Source: CAZXEU01 sp965207385
Lineage (GTDB): Bacteria > Bacteroidota > Rhodothermia > Rhodothermales > Bin80
NCBI GenBank assembly: GCA_965207385.1
Contig: CBDBLZ010000021.1
Span: forward strand, 1,054,001-1,118,000
Length of the DNA stretch: 64,000 nt
Reading direction: 5' to 3'
This document shows, in pieces, positions 43,053 to 51,375 of this stretch. Below the pieces are notes generated by a model. The model saw only the letters and a program-made list of their open reading frames with translations, ran no database searches and had not been told where the DNA came from. How positions within the stretch are numbered: position 1 is the first letter of the stretch; each line of letters opens with the position of its first letter. A program made the translations under genes and the position numbers.

Positions 43053-43844
43053 TTACGAATCCTGCTTTTCGTATGCCGCAATGGCCAAATGGGCTCCCTG
43101 CGGATCTGCAAACTGCGCCAAACGCCCGACTCCGGAAACATCAAAGGCGGGCAGAACGACGCTGCCGCCACCGCTTACCGCGCGCGCAAGCGCGGCATCG
43201 GCGTCGCCGACGGTCACGTAACCGGACCAGTGCGGTGGCACTTCCGGTTGCGTGATCGGCATCACGCCGCCAACGCCTGCGTCGCCGACCATTATGGTGA
43301 GGTACGGTCCGGTAGCCATCTCAATGACTTCTGTCTTCCAGCCGAACACACCTGAATAGAAGTCGCAGGCCTGACCGACATTCTTCGTTTGCAACTGAAG
43401 CCAGCTGAAAAGGCCGTGCGTGGCAAAAGCCTTTTCGAACCTGTCCAGCATCTCCTCTCCCTCCCGGTCGAAGTAGCTGATCACGGCAAGGTAGGCACCC
43501 TGGGGATCCAGGAACCAGCAAAACCGGCCAATTCCGGGAGCCTCCATTACGGGAGAAACCTCTTTCGCGCCCGCCTTTTGCAACTGCGCCGCCATGCCGT
43601 CTGCATCCTCTACCGTGATATAGAAGCACCAGCAAGGAGGCATCGAGGGATCGGGTCGCGTCATGATGCCGGCAGCGTTTGTGCTGCCGGCTTTCATGAT
43701 GTGATAGTGGCCGCCGGTGCCCTCGATCTGCATCGGGTGGTCATCCCAGCCGAAAACATTCGCATAGAATGCTGCGGCCTTGTCGGCGTCAGCGGCCAGC
43801 AGCTCAGCCCAGCTGGGAGCGCCATGGGTGTCAAACGGATTCAT
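43053..43844 (-). CDS. Two-domain VOC-family protein
   Basis: This 263-residue protein has two tandem VOC modules. The first begins GAPSWAELLAADADKAAAFYANVFGWDDHPM and ends WFLDPQGAYLAVI (to about 128). The second begins GLFSWLQLQTKNVGQACDFYSGVFGWKTEVI and ends QFADPQGAHLAIAAYEKQD. Such duplicated VOC proteins are annotated as glyoxalase or hydroxylase-like proteins; no substrate is evident. It is the upstream partner of the smaller VOC gene. Confidence 0.85.
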   Translation of the reverse strand: MNPFDTHGAPSWAELLAADADKAAAFYANVFGWDDHPMQIEGTGGHYHIMKAGSTNAAGIMTRPDPSMPPCWCFYITVEDADGMAAQLQKAGAKEVSPVMEAPGIGRFCWFLDPQGAYLAVISYFDREGEEMLDRFEKAFATHGLFSWLQLQTKNVGQACDFYSGVFGWKTEVIEMATGPYLTIMVGDAGVGGVMPITQPEVPPHWSGYVTVGDADAALARAVSGGGSVVLPAFDVSGVGRLAQFADPQGAHLAIAAYEKQDS

Positions 43845-44192
43845 CGGCAGCGGCTCGGGATGTTTTTGGACGCCGCACGTTACGCTTTACGTCCGAGATA
43901 GTCAACCCGGTTTGCAATGTGTCTCGGCTTCTCCTTTGCCAATTGGCAACGTCCGAATAGCCGCGCAATCTAGAGGCCCTCGGATTCAACTCTTGGTGAA
44001 ATTCGTTCGTACGCAATGCCGATTCATGTCAGGTGCGGGCTGCCCTGGTTGCGACCCCTCGGCAAGATAAATAGCGACGGAGCCTGTTTTCGACTGGGTG
44101 CTGAAACGTGTGTCGCCGCTGCCGGGCTCGGTCGACATGCACGAGGCAGCAGGGCTAGAGGATATGCAAGTAAACGCCGCGACCGATTCCGG
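43845..44192. other. Intergenic region between VOC and transglutaminase operons (348 bp)
   Basis: No supported gene is seen here. Reading frames crossing it on the plus strand are shadows of the transglutaminase gene and lack family resemblance. It should contain the promoter of the VOC pair and the end of the transglutaminase operon, but no clear T-tract terminator is visible. Confidence 0.45.
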
Positions 44193-45161
44193 CTATTGAT
44201 CGTGGCTATCGCTAACGACCCTCCTAGAAGGAGGCACCTGAGACCTCTGGACGTAGGTCCGGGTTTCGACGCGCGGCGGGGCTGCGGTTCCTGGCTTGCC
44301 GGCTTCTGCCACGGAGACTTGTACCTCCAGGCTCGATTCTCCTCCGCCGAAGACGGTGCCCCGGGTGGGAGCTGCGTCGAAGTAGTCTCGTCCGGTGGCT
44401 ACAGGCACGTGTCGGGAATCGGCCAGCGTATTGTTGGTCGGATCGATACCTACCCAGCCTGGTCCCGGCAAGAGGAATTCTGCCCAGGCATGACTCGCAC
44501 TGACGGCAGACTGCAGACCACCTGTGCCTTCGTTGTGGAGATAGCCAGAGACGTAACGACCGGGGATGCCCCAGCTTCGGGCGATAGCAAGCATTACGTG
44601 CGTGTAGTCCTGGCAGACGCCTCTGCCCGTCTCCAGTACCTGCGTAAGCGGCGAATGGACTACAGTGCTGCCGGGCTCGTACGTGAATGACTCGTGGAGC
44701 TCGGCCGCCAAGGCAAGAAGTGACGACAGCGGAGCAGTTCCTTTACGGATTCCATGTTTCGCAATGAAGGAATCAAGGGCCGCGCACGGGAACACTAGCC
44801 GGCTTGGATTCAGGAAATCCCAGTAGCGGATCGGGTCCGTGGTTGCCGCCAGGAATTCCCAACTCGGAGTCTGGTCGGATGAGTCCTGATCGGCGCTGAC
44901 TTCAACCTCTGAGGAGGAATGCACCCTCGTGCTAACGTGCTTGCGGTGTATGTTGACGAGATAGCTGGCATTGCCAAAAGAGTCGCGGAAGGCCACGGGC
45001 TCTGCGATCGGCGTGATATCGAGCGCGAAACCAAGCAGCTGTTGACGGCTGCTTTGCCGCGGCTGCAGTCTGAGAATGAGGAGGCTGCCCCTTACCGTTT
45101 CCCGGTAACGGAATTCGGATGTGTGCTCGATTCTCAGCCGGCGTGCTGCGAGAGAAGTCAT
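44193..45161 (-). CDS. Transglutaminase-like protein
   Basis: This 322-residue protein has a bacterial transglutaminase N-terminal beta domain (LRIEHTSEFRYRETVRGSLLILRLQPR, about residues 1-110). The transglutaminase-like core keeps its Cys-His-Asp triad: C183 in GRGVCQDYTHVMLAIAR, H224 in ASHAWAEFLLPG and D240 in WVGIDPTNN. It is the last gene of a three-gene operon with the alpha-E protein (4-nt overlap, ATGA) and the ATP-grasp protein. Homologues in the same gene order are known in many bacteria and are thought to cleave or make amide bonds on small peptides. Confidence 0.92.
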   Translation of the reverse strand: MTSLAARRLRIEHTSEFRYRETVRGSLLILRLQPRQSSRQQLLGFALDITPIAEPVAFRDSFGNASYLVNIHRKHVSTRVHSSSEVEVSADQDSSDQTPSWEFLAATTDPIRYWDFLNPSRLVFPCAALDSFIAKHGIRKGTAPLSSLLALAAELHESFTYEPGSTVVHSPLTQVLETGRGVCQDYTHVMLAIARSWGIPGRYVSGYLHNEGTGGLQSAVSASHAWAEFLLPGPGWVGIDPTNNTLADSRHVPVATGRDYFDAAPTRGTVFGGGESSLEVQVSVAEAGKPGTAAPPRVETRTYVQRSQVPPSRRVVSDSHDQ

Positions 45162-46138
45162 ACCCGGGGAGCATCCTCGATTTCGTAGTCGAAATAGGCC
45201 GTCCTGATGTCGTCATGGAGCAGACGCGAGGACTCTCCGACCTGCTGAAGGTGGGAGCGCGTGGCGTCCTCATCCTCAAAGTCATGGTTTGGCCAGTCGC
45301 AATCGATCCTGGCGACCATTCGGCCAACTCGGCGACCTGCTTCGACCGAAAGAGGACTTCCTGCAGAAATCACGGCAAGGGCATCCGAAATCTTTCCCAC
45401 GCAATAGCGGATTGAGCGTGCCAGCAGCGGATCAGTCAACAGAAATCTCACCACCAGGGGTGGCTGGATACGAATGGAAAAAAGACGGCGATAGGTTAGC
45501 TGTGCGTCGCAAATACGCAGCAGTGAGAGCCAGTCGGCGGAGGCCGGCCCCTCGCTGGAAGGATATGTGGCCAGCTGAACATCAAGCAACCTGGCAAGCA
45601 ATTGTGTTCGCTCGACGAACTGGCCCAGCTGCAGGAAATGCCACCTCTCGTCACGGTACATCGTGCTGGCTGCAATCCCGGAAAACGTCCGCACGGCGTT
45701 CTCGGCGTACTGGTAAAACGTCGCGGGCCTGTCCTTCCAGATGTCCTCAATACCTACTTCACGCATGCCGAGAAAAGCGAGGTTGAGGCAGGTCCACATG
45801 TCTTTGCTGAGGGTATTGCGCACCTGGCGGGCATTCTCCCGCGCAGCTCCCAGACAATTGCGGATCGAATCGGAATTCTTGACCTCGAAGGTCAGGTCAG
45901 CGGCGAGCGTATAGGCGTCCGCCAACATGAACCAGTCATCACCCAGGTTGGAATCAAGATCGCCTCCAATAGGCACCCGGCCCAACGCACCATACAGGCG
46001 CCTCCAGCTCAGCTCGACTTCCCGCACCGGCCGATCCGTGAGAGTCTCGAATTGCTCCGTTAGCAGCCGGCAGCCGTGCTGCGCCCGCTCAAGATAGCGC
46101 CCGATCCAGTAGAGTCCCTGCGCACTTCGTGACAGCAT
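45158..46138 (-). CDS. Alpha-E domain protein
   Basis: This 326-residue, largely helical protein matches the alpha-E family (DUF403): SRSAQGLYWIGRYLERAQHGCRLLTEQFETL at the start, LSKDMWTCLNLAFLGMREVG, and FSGIAASTMYRDERWHFLQLGQFVERTQLLARLLDVQ. The family has no known activity but is consistently encoded between a circularly permuted ATP-grasp protein and a transglutaminase. Here it starts 3 nt after the ATP-grasp stop and overlaps the transglutaminase start by 4 nt, so the three are translated together. Confidence 0.9.
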   Translation of the reverse strand: MLSRSAQGLYWIGRYLERAQHGCRLLTEQFETLTDRPVREVELSWRRLYGALGRVPIGGDLDSNLGDDWFMLADAYTLAADLTFEVKNSDSIRNCLGAARENARQVRNTLSKDMWTCLNLAFLGMREVGIEDIWKDRPATFYQYAENAVRTFSGIAASTMYRDERWHFLQLGQFVERTQLLARLLDVQLATYPSSEGPASADWLSLLRICDAQLTYRRLFSIRIQPPLVVRFLLTDPLLARSIRYCVGKISDALAVISAGSPLSVEAGRRVGRMVARIDCDWPNHDFEDEDATRSHLQQVGESSRLLHDDIRTAYFDYEIEDAPRV

Positions 46139-46141
46139 GGG

Positions 46142-47638
46142 TCAGTCCGGCAAGACCCAGAGATCCTTCCCGCCACCGCCCTGGCTCGAATTGACAACGA
46201 GGGAGCCGGCGGTCAGCGCAACCCTGCAAAAGGCTCCCGGTACCAGGCGGGTCTTGTGGCCCCGCAAAACGAAGGGCCGGAGATCTACATGGCGTGGTGC
46301 TGCACCCTCCTTCGCCAGGCACGGAGCACAGGACAAATCCAGCGTGGGCTGAGAGATGAAGTTTGCCGGGTCCTGGCGAATCCCCTCAGCGTACGCCGCG
46401 CGTTCGGTCGCAGAGGCATGCGGCCCTACCAGCATGCCGTGGCCTCCCGATCCCCCTACGGTCTTGACGACAAGTTGGTCGAGGTTGTCGAGAGTGTATT
46501 CCAGCCCCTCGGGATCGCGGCAAAGGTGGGTCTCTACGTTGGCAAGAATCGGCTCCTCGCCCAGATAGTAGCGGACAATCTCCGGAACGTAGGCATAGAC
46601 GCTCTTGTCATCCGCGACCCCGGTGCCCGGGGCGTTCGCGATGGCAACGTTTCCTAGCCTGTAGGCCTGGAAAAGGCCCGGCGTACCAAGTTGGGAATCG
46701 GCACGGAAAGTCAGCGGGTCGGTATAGTCATCGTCTATCCGGCGGTATATAACATCCACGCGTTGCGGTCCTTCCGTTGTGCGCATGTACACGAATCCAT
46801 TGTGAACCAGGAGGTCACTTCCCTGCACGAGCTCAACACCCATCTCCTGTGCGAGGAACATGTGCTCGTAGAAGGCCGAATTGTAAACGCCCGGGGTAAG
46901 CAGTACGACAGTGGGGTCGGAAACGGAATGCGGCGCAAGCTCGGCCAGGGTCTGCCGGAGGAGCGCACCATAGTGTTCGATGTCGCGCACACGATGCCGC
47001 CGATATAAGTTTCGCAAGCTGGTCTTCACTGCCTGCCGGTTGGCTAGCATGTAGGAGACTCCGGACGGCACACGCAGGTTGTCCTCAAGTACGACAAAGC
47101 CCTCGCGGGTCCGGACGATGTCGGTGCCACAGACAGACACGTAGGCATTAAGGGGGACGTTTACTCCGCGCATCTCCGTCCGGTACTGCGGGCAGCCGCG
47201 GACAAGGTCGACAGGTATGACGCCGTCGGTCAGTATCTTGCCCGCAGAATAGATATCAAGGAGGAACAGGTTCAGCGCCTTGATCCTTTGCCGCAACCCG
47301 CGCTCGAGAAAGCCCCAGTCTTCGGCGCTGACTAGCCGCGGAATGATGTCGATGGGAATTATCCGCTCCTGCGCACTTTCTTCCCCGTAGACGGAGAACG
47401 TGATTCCGTCATGCAGGAAAGACCGCTCTGCGCGCTTCTGCAACTGTGCGATCTGGTCATGCGGCACGTCCTTGAGCACTTCCCATAGCTCCCGGCAGTG
47501 TTCGCGCGGCCCATCATCGGAATCAAACATTTCATCGTAGAAGCGCGGATCTGTCTGATAGTTGGCGAAGAGATCCCACGGCAGGTTCGGGGCGTGGCCA
47601 TTCCCGCCATTTGCCCTGTCGAGTGATCTTTTGCTCAT
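46142..47638 (-). CDS. Circularly permuted ATP-grasp type 2 protein
   Basis: This 498-residue protein belongs to the DUF404/DUF407 circularly permuted ATP-grasp group: RIIPIDIIPRLVSAEDWGFLERGLRQRIKALNLFLLDIY, GVIPVDLVRGCPQYRTEMRG, VLEDNLRVPSGVSYMLANRQ, PGVYNSAFYEHMFLAQEMGVELVQGSDLL, DQLVVKTVGGSGGHGMLVGPHA and HVDLRPFVLRG. ATP-grasp enzymes join a carboxylate to an amine through an acyl phosphate. The start at 47638 (MSKRSLD) is preferred over an upstream in-frame start. It heads the ATP-grasp / alpha-E / transglutaminase operon. Substrates are unknown. Confidence 0.9.
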   Translation of the reverse strand: MSKRSLDRANGGNGHAPNLPWDLFANYQTDPRFYDEMFDSDDGPREHCRELWEVLKDVPHDQIAQLQKRAERSFLHDGITFSVYGEESAQERIIPIDIIPRLVSAEDWGFLERGLRQRIKALNLFLLDIYSAGKILTDGVIPVDLVRGCPQYRTEMRGVNVPLNAYVSVCGTDIVRTREGFVVLEDNLRVPSGVSYMLANRQAVKTSLRNLYRRHRVRDIEHYGALLRQTLAELAPHSVSDPTVVLLTPGVYNSAFYEHMFLAQEMGVELVQGSDLLVHNGFVYMRTTEGPQRVDVIYRRIDDDYTDPLTFRADSQLGTPGLFQAYRLGNVAIANAPGTGVADDKSVYAYVPEIVRYYLGEEPILANVETHLCRDPEGLEYTLDNLDQLVVKTVGGSGGHGMLVGPHASATERAAYAEGIRQDPANFISQPTLDLSCAPCLAKEGAAPRHVDLRPFVLRGHKTRLVPGAFCRVALTAGSLVVNSSQGGGGKDLWVLPD

Positions 47639-48152
47639 TGCGCCATTTGCGTCGTGTCGGCTGGTCGATGCGCAGGGGCGCAGCACTGACGGTCATGGCT
47701 TGCTCTGGCGGCCGCTGTCCTTGACGCAGGCGCTGACTTGGTGTCGGTAGGCCAAAGGCCTCCTGGCCCCACTGGCGAAACGGCGGCGCGGTTGCCCTTC
47801 CGGGCAATTACCGAGGTACGTCCATCCGCCCAGGCTTTCCAGGATTCATCGCACCGGCTCCGCCTGAAGAAGCAGCTACGCGAAGCAAGGTAACAGCCGA
47901 AAGCAGCGAAAATTTGCTTTGGCATCCTGTCTAGGCCCCCGCTCCAGACTTCAGTCCCCGTAAAGTTCCCGGTCCCATTCGAGCAAGATTCACCAATTCT
48001 GCGCATGCCGACATGGAGATCGGCCTGTGACCGCCCGGGCTCGGCAGCCGGGAAGGGTGCGGGCGACAGCCTGATCCGATCAAGGCAGGGCAATGCCGCG
48101 GCTTGCCGCGAGCGAAGCTGAATCGGAAGTCCACAAGCCGCCGGTTTACCGC
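47639..48152. other. Intergenic region before the ATP-grasp operon (514 bp)
   Basis: No gene is supported between the ATP-grasp operon and the Gfo/Idh/MocA gene. Frames on the reverse strand have poor composition and no recognisable motif. It must contain the promoter of the ATP-grasp operon. No strong hairpin-plus-T terminator was seen. Confidence 0.45.
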
Positions 48153-49601
48153 CTAGAGGGTATAGCCTTCACGGTACGTCCTTTCGACAAACTGGTTGGC
48201 TAGGTCGTAATTGGTCACGCGCATGTTGTCGCCGTCCCACTTAAGCTTGATGCGTCCACTGTAGCGACTCCGATTCCGCCCCGCCGCATCCTGGAATACT
48301 TCCGGCAGCATGAACGTTCGCAGGGCAAGATTGCCGATCAGGATCATTTCGGTAAACGGTCCGGAGTAGTCGAAGCTTGAACTGCATGCCGGGCCGCCCT
48401 TGCAAGCATCAACCCACACGCGCTGGTGCGCACTCATTTCTCCGTCGACACGCGCCAATTCCTTGGGAGGCGGTACAAATCCCTCCATAGCGGATGTAGG
48501 CAGGAGCGTTGGGTTGAATCCGTATGTCTCGCACATGATCTTGCCATCCGAGCCCAGGAATAGGCAGCCGCCTCCGCCATCTCCCATCTGCTCGTCGTCA
48601 CCGAGCTCGTCCGGGCGTGGCGGCAGCAGTCCTCCGTCGTACCAGTTCACCCGGACCGGGGGCATGTCGCCCCTGGCCGGGAACTCGAAACGAATTATGG
48701 ACGAATTGGGCGCACTCTCCAGATTGTCGATGGGTCGCCAGTTCTCCACAAAGACAGACGCGCTGGCCTCCACGCTCGTGGGATAGCCCAACTTCAGCGC
48801 CTTGAAGACAGGATCCACAATATGGCAGGCCATGTCTCCCAGCGCTCCCGTGCCGAAATCCCACCAGCCGCGCCAGCTGAAGGGCAGATACGCCGGATGG
48901 TAGGGCCGCTTGGGGGCAGTACCCAGCCAAAGATCCCAGTCCAGCGATTCGGGCACGGGTGGCGTCTCGTTGGGTCGCGTCAGCCCCTGAGGCCACACGG
49001 GCCGGTTGGTCCATGTGTGTACTTCATGCACATCCCCGATGACGCCGGCCCAGATCCACTCGCAGACCTGGCGAATGCCTTCTCCGGAGTTGCCCTGGTT
49101 GCCCATTTGTGTGGCAACTCCATACCGGCGGGCTGCCTCCGTCAGGGCCCGGGCTTCATGAATGTCGTGCGTAAGGGGCTTTTCAACGTAGACATGCTTG
49201 CCCAGCTGCATTGCGGCCATGGCAACGACGGCGTGCATGTGGTCCGGCGTGGCCACCGCTACGGCATCGATGCTGTCTCCCATTTCCTCGAGCATTACCC
49301 GATAGTCCCTGAATCTCTTGGCACCGGAGTAGCGCTCGAAGCTGCCGGCTGCGCGTGTATCGTCCACGTCGCAGAGCGCAACGACATTGTCCACTGTGGA
49401 TCCGGTTTCGTTGTCGAAGCCGCTGGCACCGGCCAGGACCTGCTGTCCTCTTCCACCAACTCCGACTCCGGCAATATTGAGCCGGTCACTTGGTGCCCTG
49501 TAGCCAGGTCCTCCCAGGACATGGCGCGGCACAATGAGTGTGCTGCCGGCTGCAAGGGCGAGAAAATCGCGCCGCGAAAAATCTTGTCTGGCGTCCGTCA
49601 T
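48153..49601 (-). CDS. Gfo/Idh/MocA-family oxidoreductase with Tat signal
   Basis: This 482-residue protein begins MTDARQDFSRRDFLALAAGS, a twin-arginine signal, so it is exported. The NAD(P)-binding part reads LNIAGVGVGGRGQQVL, with VALCDVDD, the family motif AVAVATPDHMHAVVAMAAMQLGKHVYVEKPLTHD and ATQMGNQGNSGEGIRQVCEWI. The C-terminal domain has WWDFGTGALGDMACHIVDPVFKALKLGYP, including the conserved catalytic-region His. Exported members of this kind occur in planctomycetes and Bacteroidota with sugar-modifying clusters; the substrate is unknown. The ATG at 49601 is chosen, although an in-frame ATG lies at 49625. Confidence 0.9.
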   Translation of the reverse strand: MTDARQDFSRRDFLALAAGSTLIVPRHVLGGPGYRAPSDRLNIAGVGVGGRGQQVLAGASGFDNETGSTVDNVVALCDVDDTRAAGSFERYSGAKRFRDYRVMLEEMGDSIDAVAVATPDHMHAVVAMAAMQLGKHVYVEKPLTHDIHEARALTEAARRYGVATQMGNQGNSGEGIRQVCEWIWAGVIGDVHEVHTWTNRPVWPQGLTRPNETPPVPESLDWDLWLGTAPKRPYHPAYLPFSWRGWWDFGTGALGDMACHIVDPVFKALKLGYPTSVEASASVFVENWRPIDNLESAPNSSIIRFEFPARGDMPPVRVNWYDGGLLPPRPDELGDDEQMGDGGGGCLFLGSDGKIMCETYGFNPTLLPTSAMEGFVPPPKELARVDGEMSAHQRVWVDACKGGPACSSSFDYSGPFTEMILIGNLALRTFMLPEVFQDAAGRNRSRYSGRIKLKWDGDNMRVTNYDLANQFVERTYREGYTL

Positions 49602-49775
49602 AGTGCAGGTGGGATTAGGTTGCATGGTTTGTTTCGAAGTAAACTGCCTTCCGGCCCATTGTCAAGAGCGGAAGCCCAAAACGCGTTGACGAGCAGCATG
49701 TGCGCAGCTCTGGACTGTTTCCGAACAGCGCGACGCCCCGCATCCGGGTCCGGGCTCGAAGTTCGCCAACAGGCG

Positions 49776-51346
49776 TCACGACCGGCTCGATTCGGATTCC
49801 AGGATTTCCCACTGCCCCTTCCTGGTCGGTCCGATATGGCGGATTCGGCCCGCTTTTTTCAGCTTGTCAAGATGGTAACGCCATTTGGCGTGATACCGAT
49901 GAGGGGTGCCAGGGCTGTGCGAGTCAGCGTCGGATCGCTGCGCAGGAGTGCGAGGATGCGGTCCCTTGTCGGCATTGAAGCTGTCTTGCTGCCGATTTCT
50001 TGGGTAGTCTCGCCGATTTCTTGGGTAGTCTCACTGGTTTCTTGGGTAGTCTCACCGGTTTCTTGGGTAGTCTCCTGCGCGGCGCGGCGGGTTTCCCGGG
50101 CAGCCTTGTGAACGGATCTGAGCTGACTATCCTCGACCGCCGGTCGCCAGATCCGGATCAGGAAGCCCGCGCCCACCTCAAACTCGGGCTCCCGAATGCC
50201 CGCCTCGCGGCAGCGGCGGATCATGTGCACCGTCCCGGTTCCCATCGTCTCGATGTAGCGAAGCAGGTACATCGACTCTGCAATCAGCGGGTTTGCAGGA
50301 AGCGAATGGTGCGCCACGCGCAGCTTCTCCACCGTAAGCGGCGGCGGCAGGCGACCCGAGTTCAGGACTTCGAGACGGTCCTCAAATAGCATGACCTGGA
50401 CGCTGCTGTTGCCGGTGTAATCCCGGTGCGCCACCGCGTTCACTATGGCCTCCGTCACAACCTCCTTCGGGACCTCGTATGTCACGGGTGCTTGCACGGT
50501 CTCCGCCCTCGTGCCCGCGGCGAGAGCGATCTTGCTCAGCACAAAGTCCGTTGCCTGGTCCACGAGCTCGAAGACCGTGCCCTTGTAGATCTGGTAGGAA
50601 GGAATCGACTAGGCAACCGTGGTTCCGTGGAAGTGTGCGCACTTGACCTCGGAAGAGATCAGGAAACGCTACGGGGTTCTGCCGAACAGCAACACCGAGG
50701 CGTTGGTGAGTCGTCCCCTGTTCAACAGGTTCAGGTGCCTTAGAAGGTCCGCCAGAGGAGTCTCTTCCGGCAGCGTGAATTGCCGCGATCTCCTCGCCAC
50801 GCGGATGAAGCGGGACATGACCTCAACATTCAAGTCGTCCATCGTGGCCCCCGCGCAATGTGCCGCATCGAACGGCCCGAAGCGCAAGAGTTGCCTTGTT
50901 TCGAGGTATTGGACGAGCGCGGCATACACTCCTGCCACCAACTCGGCCTGGGTAGAGAAACGCCTTCTGACCAATCCGGCTTGTGCCCTGCCGATCAGTG
51001 CCTGCATCTTCGAGTGCCGCTCGGCTCCCGCGGACCCCTTCAGGAAGATCAACCGGTGCTTTTCCAGCGCGGTTGCGCGGTCAAATTCGCGCTCGGTAGC
51101 GGACATTCCAGCGGCGTCCTGCTGCCCGTACTCGCTGCCGAAAAGGCCTACGTAGATTTCGCATTGCTCGACTTCTTCCAGGTAAACGTCGCCGGGCCGC
51201 CGGTCAGCGGCTGGCATGTCCTCGAAGAGGAATACCTCGAAGAATCGCCGCATGAGAGGATCGCCGCGCAAATAGTCCCGCAATTGCTCCCGCTCCCGCG
51301 CGAATTCTTGCTGGACACTGCTGATGAAGATCCGGATCGGCGTCAT
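49776..51346 (-). pseudogene. DUF4062 / RecG-like ATPase regulator, decayed (two in-frame TAG, one frameshift)
   Basis: Read on the reverse strand from the ATG at 51346, one continuous frame encodes an N-terminal DUF4062 domain (IRIFISSVQQEFARERE, EVEQCEIYVGLFGSEYG), the divergent AlbA_2-type region (LNRGRLTNASVLLFGRTP) and an ATPase-like domain (VPKEVVTEAIVNAVAHRDY, RYIETMGTGTVHMIRRC). Two TAG codons interrupt it, at 50669-50671 and 50609-50611, with good homology before, between (RFLISSEVKCAHFHG) and after (IPSYQIYKGTVFELVDQ). Near 49880 the frame shifts: the winged-helix end RYHLDKLKKAGRIRHIGPTRKG continues in another frame to a TGA at 49776. A GTG at 51376 overlapping the preceding stop is an alternative start. 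The intact form would be about 525 residues, a probable DNA-binding or conflict-system regulator. Confidence 0.85.
49991..50074 (-). repeat. 21-bp tandem repeat, four copies
   Basis: Four 21-bp units lie end to end: two identical copies (49991-50011 and 50012-50032) and two further copies (50033-50053 and 50054-50074) differing from them at a few positions and from each other at one. On the reverse strand each unit encodes a heptad of the type ETTQE(I/T)(G/S), forming the linker before the winged-helix end of the decayed regulator. Similar TTQE repeats occur in relatives of this family, so the repeat is an inherited coding feature prone to slippage. Confidence 0.9.
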
Positions 51347-51375
51347 CGGACCGGTTCGTCCTCGTCGGCCGCTCA

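Noticed and set aside
48822..50111. 429-codon plus-strand frame
   Set aside because: It runs antisense through the Gfo/Idh/MocA gene and into the decayed regulator; the repetitive end is the shadow of the 21-bp repeat.
50609..50671. TAG readthrough or amino-acid recoding at the two in-frame TAG codons
   Set aside because: A further frameshift in the same gene and normal use of TAG as stop in other genes (for example the TonB-like, M14 and DUF1553 genes) fit decay better.
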